Shown here: piece after piece, positions 1-6,398 of the stretch
Layout of the letters: each line of letters begins with the position of its first letter
How positions within the stretch are numbered: position 1 is the first letter of the stretch
Assembly: GCA_964397545.1 (NCBI GenBank)
Contig: CAYNIW010000037.1
Location: 1-6,847, forward strand
Direction: 5' to 3'
Origin: JAFGIG01 sp964397545
GTDB lineage: Bacteria; SDB-A
Length of the DNA: 6,847 bases
Translations under genes and position numbers: made by a program
Notes under the pieces: model-generated
The model's database searches: none
The model's input: only the letters and a program-made list of their open reading frames with translations
What the model was told of the DNA's origin: nothing

Positions 1-67
1 ATCCCTGATTGTCTTACTTCTAAAGAAATTTACAGAAAAGATGTTGCTTAATCTTTTGTTTTCCTTT

Positions 68-97
68 TTACTTCGTGTTTATTCGCGTTAATTCGCG
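68..97. repeat. Three-copy 10-bp degenerate tandem repeat
   Basis: Three adjacent 10-bp units are seen: TTACTTCGTG, TTTATTCGCG and TTAATTCGCG. On the minus strand they read as CGCGAATTAA, CGCGAATAAA and CACGAAGTAA. The array lies downstream of the peptidase terminator, in a stretch (1-120) with no recognisable gene. The 10-bp period equals about one helical turn, so a protein-binding array is conceivable. It also resembles AACACGAATTAACGCGAA-type intergenic repeats that I recall from several bacterial groups, which have no agreed function. The repeat is directly visible; any role is inference. Confidence 0.6.
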
Positions 98-121
98 GTT
101 AAATCTTCTATTTCTTTCTTT

Positions 122-155
122 TAAAATAAAAAGAGGGGAGCTGTGCTCCCCTCTT
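122..155 (-). terminator. Intrinsic terminator of the C25 peptidase gene
   Basis: A perfect 11-bp inverted repeat (131-141 with 145-155, AAGAGGGGAGC and its complement) encloses a 3-base loop. On the minus strand the stem is followed at once by a T-rich tract (130-122). It begins 21 bases after the peptidase stop codon. The GC-rich stem plus U-tract is the classical Rho-independent form. On the plus strand the trailing sequence is less T-rich, so the terminator mainly serves minus-strand transcription. Confidence 0.92.
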
Positions 156-176
156 ATGTTATTTTTGTCAGTTCTT

Positions 177-3100
177 TTACCTTACGACAACTATCTTTTT
201 GGCGTCTGAAAAAGAACCGGCGACTATCCTGTAGAAATATGTTCCGGAAGAGACAAGAGCTCCTCTTTCGTCCCTGCCGTCCCATTCCACCCTGTAAACT
301 CCGGGTCCCTGAACGCAGTTGACCAGCTCAGTCACTTCCCTGCCCGATATGTCATAGACGACAAGACGGACAGGAACTTCCGCTCCTACGCTGTATCCTA
401 TCACTGCCCTTCCCCGGACGGGGTTGGGGTATACAGGCACCAATCTAAATTGCAAATCTGAAATAAGATGATTGCCTTCAGTTTCTTCTTCGACAGTTAC
501 CAATCCTGAAGGAATGATGACTTTTACATCGTCGAAATAATATCCTTCAGCGGTTCCTGATGTCCCTGAAAAGAAAAGCCACGAAAATAGAACATTTCCT
601 TCATGTCCTAAATCTACGTGCTGTTTTTGCCAGACTCTGTGATCTCCTGTGTAAATCGAATCATAAGGAGAATAAATCCATTCTCCTGTGTATCCTTCTC
701 TGGGATACAAAAGATGCCATGTATTACCTCCGTCAGTTGATGACTGAACCTGAACTTTGTCTGAATTTCCGTTGATTTCATACCAATGCCAAAAGGTGAT
801 TTGAGTGCGTGGTGTAGCTTGAAAAGAATCCAATACAACTCTTGAATTTATTACTAGATTTGAATATTGCCATGTCCCTTCGTTGCCGCAATACATAGAA
901 TGTGAAGGACTGTGGCTGAGATGTTCCGTCAGGTGCCACGATGCAGGTCCCTGGTAAGTCCATGAAGAATCTCCGTTTTCAAAATCGTCTTCAAACAAGG
1001 CGCCGCCTATCCCTATGCTCCCTGATCCTTCGTAGTAATATCCTCCGTGAGAAGAACCTTCAAGATTCAGATCTACAAACGAAGGAACTGGTATATTGTC
1101 CGAAACATGCATAATGAAAGCGCTGTCCAGAGTCAGTGTATCGTGGGGATTCAAGATGCTCAATTGTTCGAAAGAATCAATCAATGTTATGTGAGGATTG
1201 TCGCACAAAAGATTTAATTCGAGTGAAGAAATGCTTCCGCTTCCGGCATTACAGATGCGAAGAGTCAGCGCAAAATCGTCGCCCGGCTCTATCAATTCCG
1301 GACCCATGGCGGAAACAAGGTTAAGTTCAGGTCCGTTTACCGTCAGGGAAATTTCACTCACCCATGTGCTGTCGTTTTGGTCCCAGCATATAAAATTAAA
1401 AGGTATGATGTAGAGATCCGGGATTGAATCCAGGAATGTTATTGAAAAGCCTGCAGTTGAGGACGCGGTGTCGTGAGGGTTTATATCACCGAAATCTATT
1501 GTGTCGGTGCTGACCAAAGCTGAAGAATCAAGAGAAACGAGGATTGCTTTGACCTGATGGGCGGTATTTTGCCCATGGTTGACTGCTTCGGGAAAAGCTG
1601 TGTATGTAAAGCCGGCGTTTATCTGATTGTTGTTAAGGCCGCCCGTAATAGAGTCGAAGTCGAGTATTGCGACAAAAGGCGCAGTTGAATAACTTGACAG
1701 GGTGTCCTGATAGTAAATACAGTTGTGAGCGTATATCGTAAGAATCAAATCACAAGTGGTGTTTAAATAATACCCAACGGAGGCGTGGCCCGTCGAGTCA
1801 GTGCAAGACCTTGCAAAAAAAGAGGAATCGCTCAATCCAGTCAGACAGCATACGGCGTTTGCCAGCGGACCTCCTCCAGTCTGGACCGTCACTTCAAAAG
1901 AATAATTTCCCATTTGAATTGAGTCTTCGTGAAATGCCGTTATTGAATCCGGTTCGGATGAGTAAATCTGGGTTTCCGGATCACCGAAAAGGTTAAGTTC
2001 ATTTATGCACCAATGATAAGAACTGTCCATGATTGCTATACAGAGGTCTTTTCCGACTCCGTGCCCCCGCCCGATGTTGTATAATTGATCCTGAAAAACT
2101 GCTCTGGCCGTCCAAATGTTAAGCCAGTCCGATGGCCCCATTCCGTTGCCTTCGGCGGGAAATCCGGGAAGTATTCCGTCGCCGATGCCGTAACGGGCGT
2201 TGAGCATCAGAGCGATTGAGCCTCCGTATGGCGCGTTAAAAATGTATTCTGCCAGACACTCGTAGTAGTCAAACCAACCGGGCATGCACGCGCATGAATG
2301 GAATACGAAAAGCTTCATGCCGTTTGTTAGGGATGGAATCATAGAGCTGACGAGCATATGTGAAGGAGATCCGTGCCAGTAAACACCGTCCTGGTTTCCG
2401 TGAGCGGCAACGTGAACCCAGTGGTAACCTTGATTCAACGAATCCAGAAATCCGTTGGGATGTCCGTAGTGGTCCTCATAAAGTTTTGTGTGAGACCAGT
2501 GTGCGGGTAGGCAATTATCAGCCACCGTGTCGCATATAACACCACCGAATATGTTTGAATCGGGCCAGAGTCCGGCTCCGCCCTGCAGTGATTTTTCGAG
2601 ATATCCCATGGGCGGATTTTGTTCATAGCGGAGGAGTTTTGTTATCCAGTTCGCGGCTTCTGTAGGGGTGTTTACTGGAAATCTTCCGACATAAATATCG
2701 CTATACCAGTCGCAGGAGTCCTGCTGGAACTCTCCGTATATGTGATTTCCATTGGCGTCCCAGTTTTTTTCGTAGGGCACTATGTCGGAAAAATACAGAT
2801 CCGAAGGCATGTCGGTGGCTATCTGGAAAAACGCGACTTCGGAGTGAATAAACCTTGCCCCCAAATTATCCTGATCTCCGGCCAAAACCAGATATATGAG
2901 TCCGTGATTCTGATGGTAATCTCTTACGAAATTTCTGATTCTTTCCATATTGTCGTAACCCTGGTAATGGCTGTAAATCCACTGGGTGCTGAAAACTTTT
3001 GCAGGGATCCCCTTCTGGTTTTTCCACCGGACGAGTGGAGTAAAACACTGTGCCAATTCTTCCGGAGCGACAATTACATATTCGATGTCGCCGTCTCTCG

Positions 3101-3728
3101 ATTCCTTTTCAAGCGGAGAGTTAAAACCGATTTCCTGCGCATTGAGGACGAGACCCGCGACGTCTCGGGAAAATATTTCGATTTGTTGCGAGGTCAGGAA
3201 AACGGGAGCTTCGAGACCTTCCTGATATTCAATCATTAAAACCGACCCAGTTAAAAACTGAAGTTCGCCGGTGACCGGGTTGTAGCGAAAAGGCGTGTAG
3301 GCGACTCCGGCTAACTGAAAGCCGGATTTACTTCCTGTGTTAAAAGAGGTTACAGGATCAGCAGGATAAAAACTGTTTTGACCGTAAATCGTATTACTTT
3401 TAACTATGGGCGGAGGGTTGAATCCGATTGGAACATCAGGCTGACGGGGGAAAATATTGTATTTTCCCAGCGACACCCATTCCTGATCAGTCATTTCAAC
3501 CGAGACAACAGAAGCGGTCAAAGGTATGCTGAATCTTAAAATTTTACCCGGCAGGTCGGGCGCTCCGGGGGGACAAACCGAATGTCCAGAATAATTCACA
3601 ATGTCTCCGCCGGAAAAAGAAATTACTTCGGGAAATACATTCTGATGATCAATGGTCCATGTCATTTGACCTGAAAACAATTGAAGCGCGCCGAATAAAA
3701 AATAGAGAGAAAACAAAATTGGTTTCAT
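177..3728 (-). CDS. Secreted gingipain-like C25 cysteine peptidase with T9SS sorting domain
   Basis: This 1183-residue protein is predicted to be a secreted cysteine endopeptidase of MEROPS family C25. Residues 1-20 form a Sec signal peptide. About 21-210 resemble the C25 propeptide, and the catalytic region spans about 215-590. The probable catalytic His is H443 in HVAAHGN. The probable nucleophile is C481 in CMPGWFDYYEC, which aligns with the second Cys of the gingipain NCC...FDY motif; C479 is the alternative. The motif LFGDP (580-584) closes the domain. About 600-900 are beta-rich Ig/CARDB-like domains. About 912-1071 resemble a MAM or jelly-roll module (DDFENG...FDDVKV). About 1095-1183 form a type A T9SS sorting domain with YPNP (1100-1103), YDISGREV, WDGRDERG, SGTYFYR and a terminal KKIVVVR. 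The ATG has a strong GGAGG (3734-3738) five bases upstream. The gene ends in a clear terminator, and the lipoprotein gene lies 76 bases upstream on the same strand. Substrate preference (Arg, Lys or other) cannot be read from the sequence. Confidence 0.93.
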   Translation of the reverse strand: MKPILFSLYFLFGALQLFSGQMTWTIDHQNVFPEVISFSGGDIVNYSGHSVCPPGAPDLPGKILRFSIPLTASVVSVEMTDQEWVSLGKYNIFPRQPDVPIGFNPPPIVKSNTIYGQNSFYPADPVTSFNTGSKSGFQLAGVAYTPFRYNPVTGELQFLTGSVLMIEYQEGLEAPVFLTSQQIEIFSRDVAGLVLNAQEIGFNSPLEKESRDGDIEYVIVAPEELAQCFTPLVRWKNQKGIPAKVFSTQWIYSHYQGYDNMERIRNFVRDYHQNHGLIYLVLAGDQDNLGARFIHSEVAFFQIATDMPSDLYFSDIVPYEKNWDANGNHIYGEFQQDSCDWYSDIYVGRFPVNTPTEAANWITKLLRYEQNPPMGYLEKSLQGGAGLWPDSNIFGGVICDTVADNCLPAHWSHTKLYEDHYGHPNGFLDSLNQGYHWVHVAAHGNQDGVYWHGSPSHMLVSSMIPSLTNGMKLFVFHSCACMPGWFDYYECLAEYIFNAPYGGSIALMLNARYGIGDGILPGFPAEGNGMGPSDWLNIWTARAVFQDQLYNIGRGHGVGKDLCIAIMDSSYHWCINELNLFGDPETQIYSSEPDSITAFHEDSIQMGNYSFEVTVQTGGGPLANAVCCLTGLSDSSFFARSCTDSTGHASVGYYLNTTCDLILTIYAHNCIYYQDTLSSYSTAPFVAILDFDSITGGLNNNQINAGFTYTAFPEAVNHGQNTAHQVKAILVSLDSSALVSTDTIDFGDINPHDTASSTAGFSITFLDSIPDLYIIPFNFICWDQNDSTWVSEISLTVNGPELNLVSAMGPELIEPGDDFALTLRICNAGSGSISSLELNLLCDNPHITLIDSFEQLSILNPHDTLTLDSAFIMHVSDNIPVPSFVDLNLEGSSHGGYYYEGSGSIGIGGALFEDDFENGDSSWTYQGPASWHLTEHLSHSPSHSMYCGNEGTWQYSNLVINSRVVLDSFQATPRTQITFWHWYEINGNSDKVQVQSSTDGGNTWHLLYPREGYTGEWIYSPYDSIYTGDHRVWQKQHVDLGHEGNVLFSWLFFSGTSGTAEGYYFDDVKVIIPSGLVTVEEETEGNHLISDLQFRLVPVYPNPVRGRAVIGYSVGAEVPVRLVVYDISGREVTELVNCVQGPGVYRVEWDGRDERGALVSSGTYFYRIVAGSFSDAKKIVVVR

Positions 3729-3804
3729 CCTCCCCTCCTTTTGTAAATATGCCTTTCCTGATATTAAATCTCAAAAATGAAAAAATTTTACAAATACAAA
3801 ATTA

Positions 3805-4197
3805 TTATTGAATATCCAAAAGTAGAGGAGGAATTTTTAGAGGCGAGTTATGTTCATCATATTCGTTTTTAACCCACTTATCTTGGAATTCCCAGTAAAA
3901 AATATTTCCATCGTCGCTGTTGTATAGCCAGACGCGGTCATCTTCATCCCATACCCAATAGACGTTGAATCTTGCAGGGAATCCTTCTTCGTCTGTGTAT
4001 AATAATTTTCCTTCTGAATCCGATATCGTCACTTTCCAAAAGCTTTCAAAACCGCCTCTTTCTTCCCTGACTACAGGGACAGTCAGGACATATTTTCCGC
4101 TCAGCGATGGCAGAGGGGATGTTTGATTACGAGATCTTTCTCTGCAGGAGAAAAAAGCCAAATTGTGGATGAGGAATATAAAAAGGATTTTTTTCAC
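3805..4197 (-). CDS. Small putative lipoprotein of unknown function
   Basis: This 130-residue protein starts with GTG. Residues 1-17 look like a lipoprotein signal: MKK, a hydrophobic stretch, then AFFS before Cys18. The Phe residues at -3 and -2 deviate from the canonical lipobox, but Ser at -1 and Cys at +1 fit. After a polar linker (19-32) comes an aromatic, acidic, beta-strand-like domain that includes WVWDEDDRVWLYNSDDG (about 82-98) and further Trp/Tyr residues. I recall similar R-V-W-x-Y-N-S-D segments in uncharacterised bacterial proteins but cannot name a family. The gene lies 76 bases upstream of the C25 peptidase on the same strand with no terminator between, so co-transcription is possible. 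No good Shine-Dalgarno sequence precedes the GTG. Instead a promoter-like sequence sits directly against it, suggesting a leaderless transcript. Confidence 0.72.
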   Translation of the reverse strand: MKKILFIFLIHNLAFFSCRERSRNQTSPLPSLSGKYVLTVPVVREERGGFESFWKVTISDSEGKLLYTDEEGFPARFNVYWVWDEDDRVWLYNSDDGNIFYWEFQDKWVKNEYDEHNSPLKIPPLLLDIQ

Positions 4198-4202
4198 AAC
4201 TA

Positions 4203-4231
4203 TTAATATTCCCGGGAAATTTCTCCGTCAA
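4203..4231 (-). promoter_or_regulatory. Candidate sigma70-like promoter for the lipoprotein gene
   Basis: On the minus strand, TTGACG (4231-4226) is followed by a 17-base spacer and TATTAA (4208-4203), 5/6 and 4/6 matches to the consensus hexamers. The predicted transcription start, 6-7 bases after the -10 element, falls on or beside the GTG start codon at 4197. The spacer contains the 10-bp perfect palindrome TTCCCGGGAA (4209-4218), a possible operator half-overlapping the -10. AT-rich background makes chance matches common. Confidence 0.4.
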
Positions 4232-4360
4232 GCAAATAATCAAAAAATCCGCCTTCTGAATTCCCTGGAGAAAAACCAATAAAATAATTTATGTAAATAA
4301 CATTATTGCGCGACATGGCGATTATTTTGTTTCCTTTGTGTCTGTTTTAATATTTATGAC

Positions 4361-4375
4361 CAAGTAGTTATATGC
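4361..4375 (-). other. attC R''-like box downstream of the VOC gene
   Basis: On the minus strand, 16 bases after the VOC stop codon, GCATATAAC is followed by TACTTGG. It closely matches the plus-strand sequence GCCTATAACGTTTGG at 4884-4898 on the other side of the gene, with one gap and two substitutions. The VOC gene is thus flanked by inversely oriented copies of one short motif, as expected for the R' and R'' ends of an integron cassette. A complete second hairpin is not visible further downstream, so this site may be eroded or coincidental. Confidence 0.3.
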
Positions 4376-4390
4376 AGTAATCCTTGTATT

Positions 4391-4858
4391 TTACGAGTAT
4401 TCTTTAATTGCTTTTTCAACTGTTTCTTTGTCCAAATATGTGATTTTGCATATATCATCAATAGAATGGTTTTGCTTTGATAAACGTGACGCTACATGCT
4501 CCATTCGCTCGCCAATTTCAATCATGTTTTTATCATAATCATAAAACCTAAAAACCTGTTGTTTCCATGGCTGTTCTAATATTTCATGGACAAATTCAAA
4601 ATTTAATTCTTTAATTTTTCTTACAATATCAGGTAGGTCGTCATGCTCAAAATACAGCTCAAAACTATTTGATTTTTTTATAATGTCTTTGTTGTCAATC
4701 AATGATTGAAAATGCTCTCGTTGATGGATTGCAAAATCACCTTCAAATGTAACATTCTCTCCGAAATCCATTTTTACAGTCTGTTCAAGAACACTCTCAT
4801 ATAAATACCGGGATTTTTTAATATCATCAACTACAACAAGAGGACATATGAATTTCAT
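4391..4858 (-). CDS. VOC-superfamily (glyoxalase/bleomycin-resistance fold) protein
   Basis: This 155-residue protein has one vicinal-oxygen-chelate (VOC) domain. It opens with the beta strand FICPLVVVDDIKKS, followed by the YESVL helix. The pattern SFELYFEHDDLPDIVRKI (65-82) then leads to the closing strand FRFYDYDKNMIEIGE (103-117), the family's D-x-D/N-x-x-I-E-I-G-E signature. E114 and E67 are plausible metal ligands. VOC proteins usually dimerise and bind a divalent metal; members include glyoxalase I, dioxygenases and antibiotic-binding proteins, and this sequence does not show which applies. The tail (118-155, MEHVASRLSKQNHSIDDICK...) resembles the helical extension of small VOC proteins with an S-x-x-x-I-x-x-x-T pattern. 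GGAG (4870-4867) lies 8 bases before ATG. The gene is clearly AT-richer than the peptidase gene and ends just before an attC-like box, so it may be a mobile cassette. Confidence 0.85.
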   Translation of the reverse strand: MKFICPLVVVDDIKKSRYLYESVLEQTVKMDFGENVTFEGDFAIHQREHFQSLIDNKDIIKKSNSFELYFEHDDLPDIVRKIKELNFEFVHEILEQPWKQQVFRFYDYDKNMIEIGERMEHVASRLSKQNHSIDDICKITYLDKETVEKAIKEYS

Positions 4859-4883
4859 TTTCTTTTCTCCTGCAAAAATTAAT

Positions 4884-4960
4884 GCCTATAACGTTTGGCG
4901 AGCACACGAAGCTGCGACCGAAGGGAGCGTATAGCAGCTGTTGTGTGTTGTGGAACTGCC
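4884..4960 (-). repeat. attC-like imperfect palindrome between the VOC and CPBP genes
   Basis: Nested inverted matches are seen. AGCTGC (4910-4915) pairs with GCAGCT (4934-4939), CACAC (4903-4907) with GTGTG (4943-4947), and CTATAAC (4886-4892) with GTTGTGG (4947-4953) if two G.T pairs are allowed. An unequal internal loop separates the inner stems, and about 18 bases form the terminal loop. On the sense strand of the genes this reads R''-like CCACAAC, stems, R'-like GTTATAG. That is the order of an integron attC, although neither box fully matches RYYYAAC/GTTRRRY. It fills the space between the CPBP stop codon and the VOC ribosome-binding site. It could alternatively act as a weak transcription attenuator for CPBP, but no U-tract follows. 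Confidence 0.45.
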
Positions 4961-4961
4961 A

Positions 4962-5675
4962 TTATTTTATTAATCCTAAAGCAACCATTATAAATAAAGG
5001 TCCATTATATATTCCATGGATAAAAATGCCTGTTACTGTATTATTGGTTTTAGAATATACATAAGGAATAATTAATATTACTGGTATTAGGATTATCATT
5101 AAATCAATTCCAAAAGCTAAATGGAATATCATCCAAAGAAGAGAGCTGAATAACCATGAATATTTGCCATTTAATCTTGTTTGTATGTAACCCCTCCATA
5201 GTATTTCTTCGCCAACAATATTGAAGAAGAACATAGGCAACCAAACAAGTAACAATAATTTATCAGTTCCCTGAAATGGACGCATTTCCATAAACCAAGG
5301 AGTTGTAGATAAAAATCTTATCCCATAATATTTATTGAGTAAAAATGATGCGGCAAAAATTATCCCCGTAAAAATAAATACAAGTAATAGTCCTATAATG
5401 GAATAAATCAAATCGGTTTTTGTAAATACTCTTATATTTAATGCTTGTAATATATCTTTGATTCCTTTATTCCCTTCTTGTTTGGTTGCTAAGATTGAAA
5501 ATAAGAACATGGGGATAAATAAAAAATATCCGGTAATAAACCAATAAAATGCTGAATTAATTTCAAAAATGTTTTTCAAATATGGCAATAATGTAAAAAG
5601 CAGAAGAAAGAAATATGCTGTAAATCCAATAAATATTGCTACTGCCTTTGCCGATGATATTTTCTTAATAGGGAT
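4962..5675 (-). CDS. CPBP-family intramembrane metalloprotease, apparently with an ATC start
   Basis: This polytopic membrane protein of the CPBP (CAAX protease/bacteriocin-processing, Abi) family has 237 residues from the ATC at 5675. All three active-site motifs are present: GEEILWR (E156, E157, R161), W-x-x-x-H (W181, H185) and H-x-x-x-N (H220, N224). About seven hydrophobic segments are visible. Family members process prenylated proteins or bacteriocins, or act in immunity and stress responses; the substrate here is unknown. The conventional alternative is TTG at 5588 (208 residues), but it has no ribosome-binding site and would cut off an otherwise intact first hydrophobic helix (about residues 11-32). 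The frame is open up to a stop just before ATC. AAAGGAG lies exactly 8 bases before that ATC, and this leader is nearly identical to that of the VOC gene. The start was probably ATG and has mutated, or initiation uses a rare codon. The gene is AT-rich and flanked by inverted repeats. Confidence 0.8.
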   Translation of the reverse strand: MPIKKISSAKAVAIFIGFTAYFFLLLFTLLPYLKNIFEINSAFYWFITGYFLFIPMFLFSILATKQEGNKGIKDILQALNIRVFTKTDLIYSIIGLLLVFIFTGIIFAASFLLNKYYGIRFLSTTPWFMEMRPFQGTDKLLLLVWLPMFFFNIVGEEILWRGYIQTRLNGKYSWLFSSLLWMIFHLAFGIDLMIILIPVILIIPYVYSKTNNTVTGIFIHGIYNGPLFIMVALGLIK

Positions 5676-5683
5676 TTTTTATT

Positions 5684-5690
5684 CTCCTTT
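5684..5690 (-). promoter_or_regulatory. Ribosome-binding site that decides the CPBP start
   Basis: AAAGGAG on the minus strand is followed by 8 bases (AATAAAAA) and then ATC. The VOC gene has GGAG, 8 bases (AAAAGAAA), then ATG. The matching spacing and composition show that translation of CPBP was once, and perhaps still is, initiated at 5675. An in-frame TAA overlaps this leader, so the reading frame cannot begin further upstream. Confidence 0.7.
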
Positions 5691-5700
5691 TAATTTGTAT

Positions 5701-5721
5701 GGCAGGGGTATTACACACAAC
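5701..5721 (+). repeat. Outer copy of the inverted repeat flanking the CPBP gene
   Basis: The minus-strand reading of these 21 bases matches plus-strand 4940-4960 at 15 of 21 positions: a run of nine (GTTGTGTGT), one isolated position, and a terminal run of five (CTGCC). The two copies face each other just outside the CPBP stop codon and the CPBP leader. They could be terminal inverted repeats of a small mobile unit, or the R' and R'' ends of neighbouring attC-like sites. A CAGGGG direct repeat (5703-5708 and 5732-5737) adjoins this copy. Confidence 0.5.
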
Positions 5722-6045
5722 TAGCAGGTTTCAGGGGATGTTGAAAAGGTCCATTTTCGATAAGGCAAAGTGCTGCAAAGAAATGTTTAGACATTTCTCC
5801 TTCAGTAAGGTTTATATAGGGTATGATAGAACTGTAGAGATTACAAGTCAAAAAAGGAATATATTGATAAATGATTATAGAGCTCTCAAGTTTTTATTCA
5901 ATACTATTATGAAAAACTTCAGCGATTAGAATAGATTAAAGGGAAATATTACTCACGCATCTTCAACTCTCTTGACACAATATTCATCCCAATCCGATCA
6001 TCTGAAGCCGTGATACTTGTGTTGCAAGCCTTAGATTTAATTTTA
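5722..6045. other. Intergenic stretch without a convincing gene
   Basis: No supported coding region was found in these 324 bases. A plus-strand frame reaching 5929 (76 codons from 5699) starts inside the inverted repeat, lacks a ribosome-binding site and matches nothing I recognise. An 8-bp perfect hairpin stem (5779-5786 with 5791-5798, AGAAATGT and its complement, 4-base loop) is present but has no T-tract on either strand. The stretch may be decayed sequence left by insertion of the neighbouring cassette-like genes. Confidence 0.5.
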
Positions 6046-6363
6046 TCAGTTGCCCCTACCCCCTTCTGCCCTCACCCTAAGAGTTGTTATGCGTTCGGTC
6101 AAAGACTTTTCGAATTCCTCATCAGACATTGAAGGATCACGCCACTTGAGAAATACGTCACAGGGAAGATTAGGGCAAAGACCGCAGTGCTCAAAACCTT
6201 TCTTCTCCGTGCAACACAGATATACTGGACAGACCTTTATCTCGGAGGTCGAAGTCCAGAATGGCTTGCCACTTGTCTGCCTACAACCGGGGCAATCCCC
6301 GCGAAAATAGGGACAGTTGCTGCAGTGCCATCCGCATGGAGGCGCAGATTCTCTTTCAGCCAT
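6046..6363 (-). CDS. DUF3795 family cysteine-rich protein, probable metal binder
   Basis: This 105-residue soluble protein has eleven cysteines, at 10, 14, 17, 24, 27, 45, 50, 51, 60, 63 and 68. The order CGWHCSNCPYFRGDCPGC (10-27), CPVYLCC (45-51) and HCGLCPNLPCD (59-69) is the recognisable DUF3795 arrangement. The family is widespread in anaerobic bacteria and archaea, is around 100-130 residues long, and has no established function; zinc or iron-sulphur binding is inferred from the cysteine pattern. The C-terminal part (70-105), with WRDPSMSDEEFEKS, is helical and charged. The ATG at 6363 has no strong Shine-Dalgarno sequence. It is the only ATG that keeps the first cysteine near the N-terminus, as in relatives. 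The gene is richer in GC than the flanking AT-rich sequence, stands alone, and is divergent to the truncated gene at 6625. Confidence 0.88.
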   Translation of the reverse strand: MAERESAPPCGWHCSNCPYFRGDCPGCRQTSGKPFWTSTSEIKVCPVYLCCTEKKGFEHCGLCPNLPCDVFLKWRDPSMSDEEFEKSLTERITTLRVRAEGGRGN

Positions 6364-6398
6364 GATATAGGGTACATGAATTCCAAAACGCTTTAAAC

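Noticed and set aside
2619..3239. Plus-strand open frame of 206 codons
   Set aside because: It lies wholly antisense to the catalytic domain of the C25 peptidase, whose motifs are intact. It has no ribosome-binding site and no recognisable domain, so it is a shadow frame.
5779..5798. 8-bp hairpin AGAAATGT/ACATTTCT as a terminator
   Set aside because: The stem is AT-rich and no T-tract follows on either strand.
5722..5819. Minus-strand 27-codon frame starting MSKHFFAALC after AAGGAG
   Set aside because: Only two bases separate the Shine-Dalgarno sequence from ATG, the peptide is unrecognised, and it runs into the inverted repeat.
5699..5929. Plus-strand open frame of 76 codons
   Set aside because: Its start is inside the inverted repeat, no Shine-Dalgarno sequence precedes it, and the product has no recognisable features. 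Random open frames of this length are common in AT-rich DNA.
5939..6060. Minus-strand open stretch continuing past the DUF3795 stop in a shifted frame, ending NIVSRELKMRE
   Set aside because: The roughly 40 codons look protein-like, but a stretch this short is expected by chance. The DUF3795 protein already has its normal length, so a frameshifted extension is not supported.
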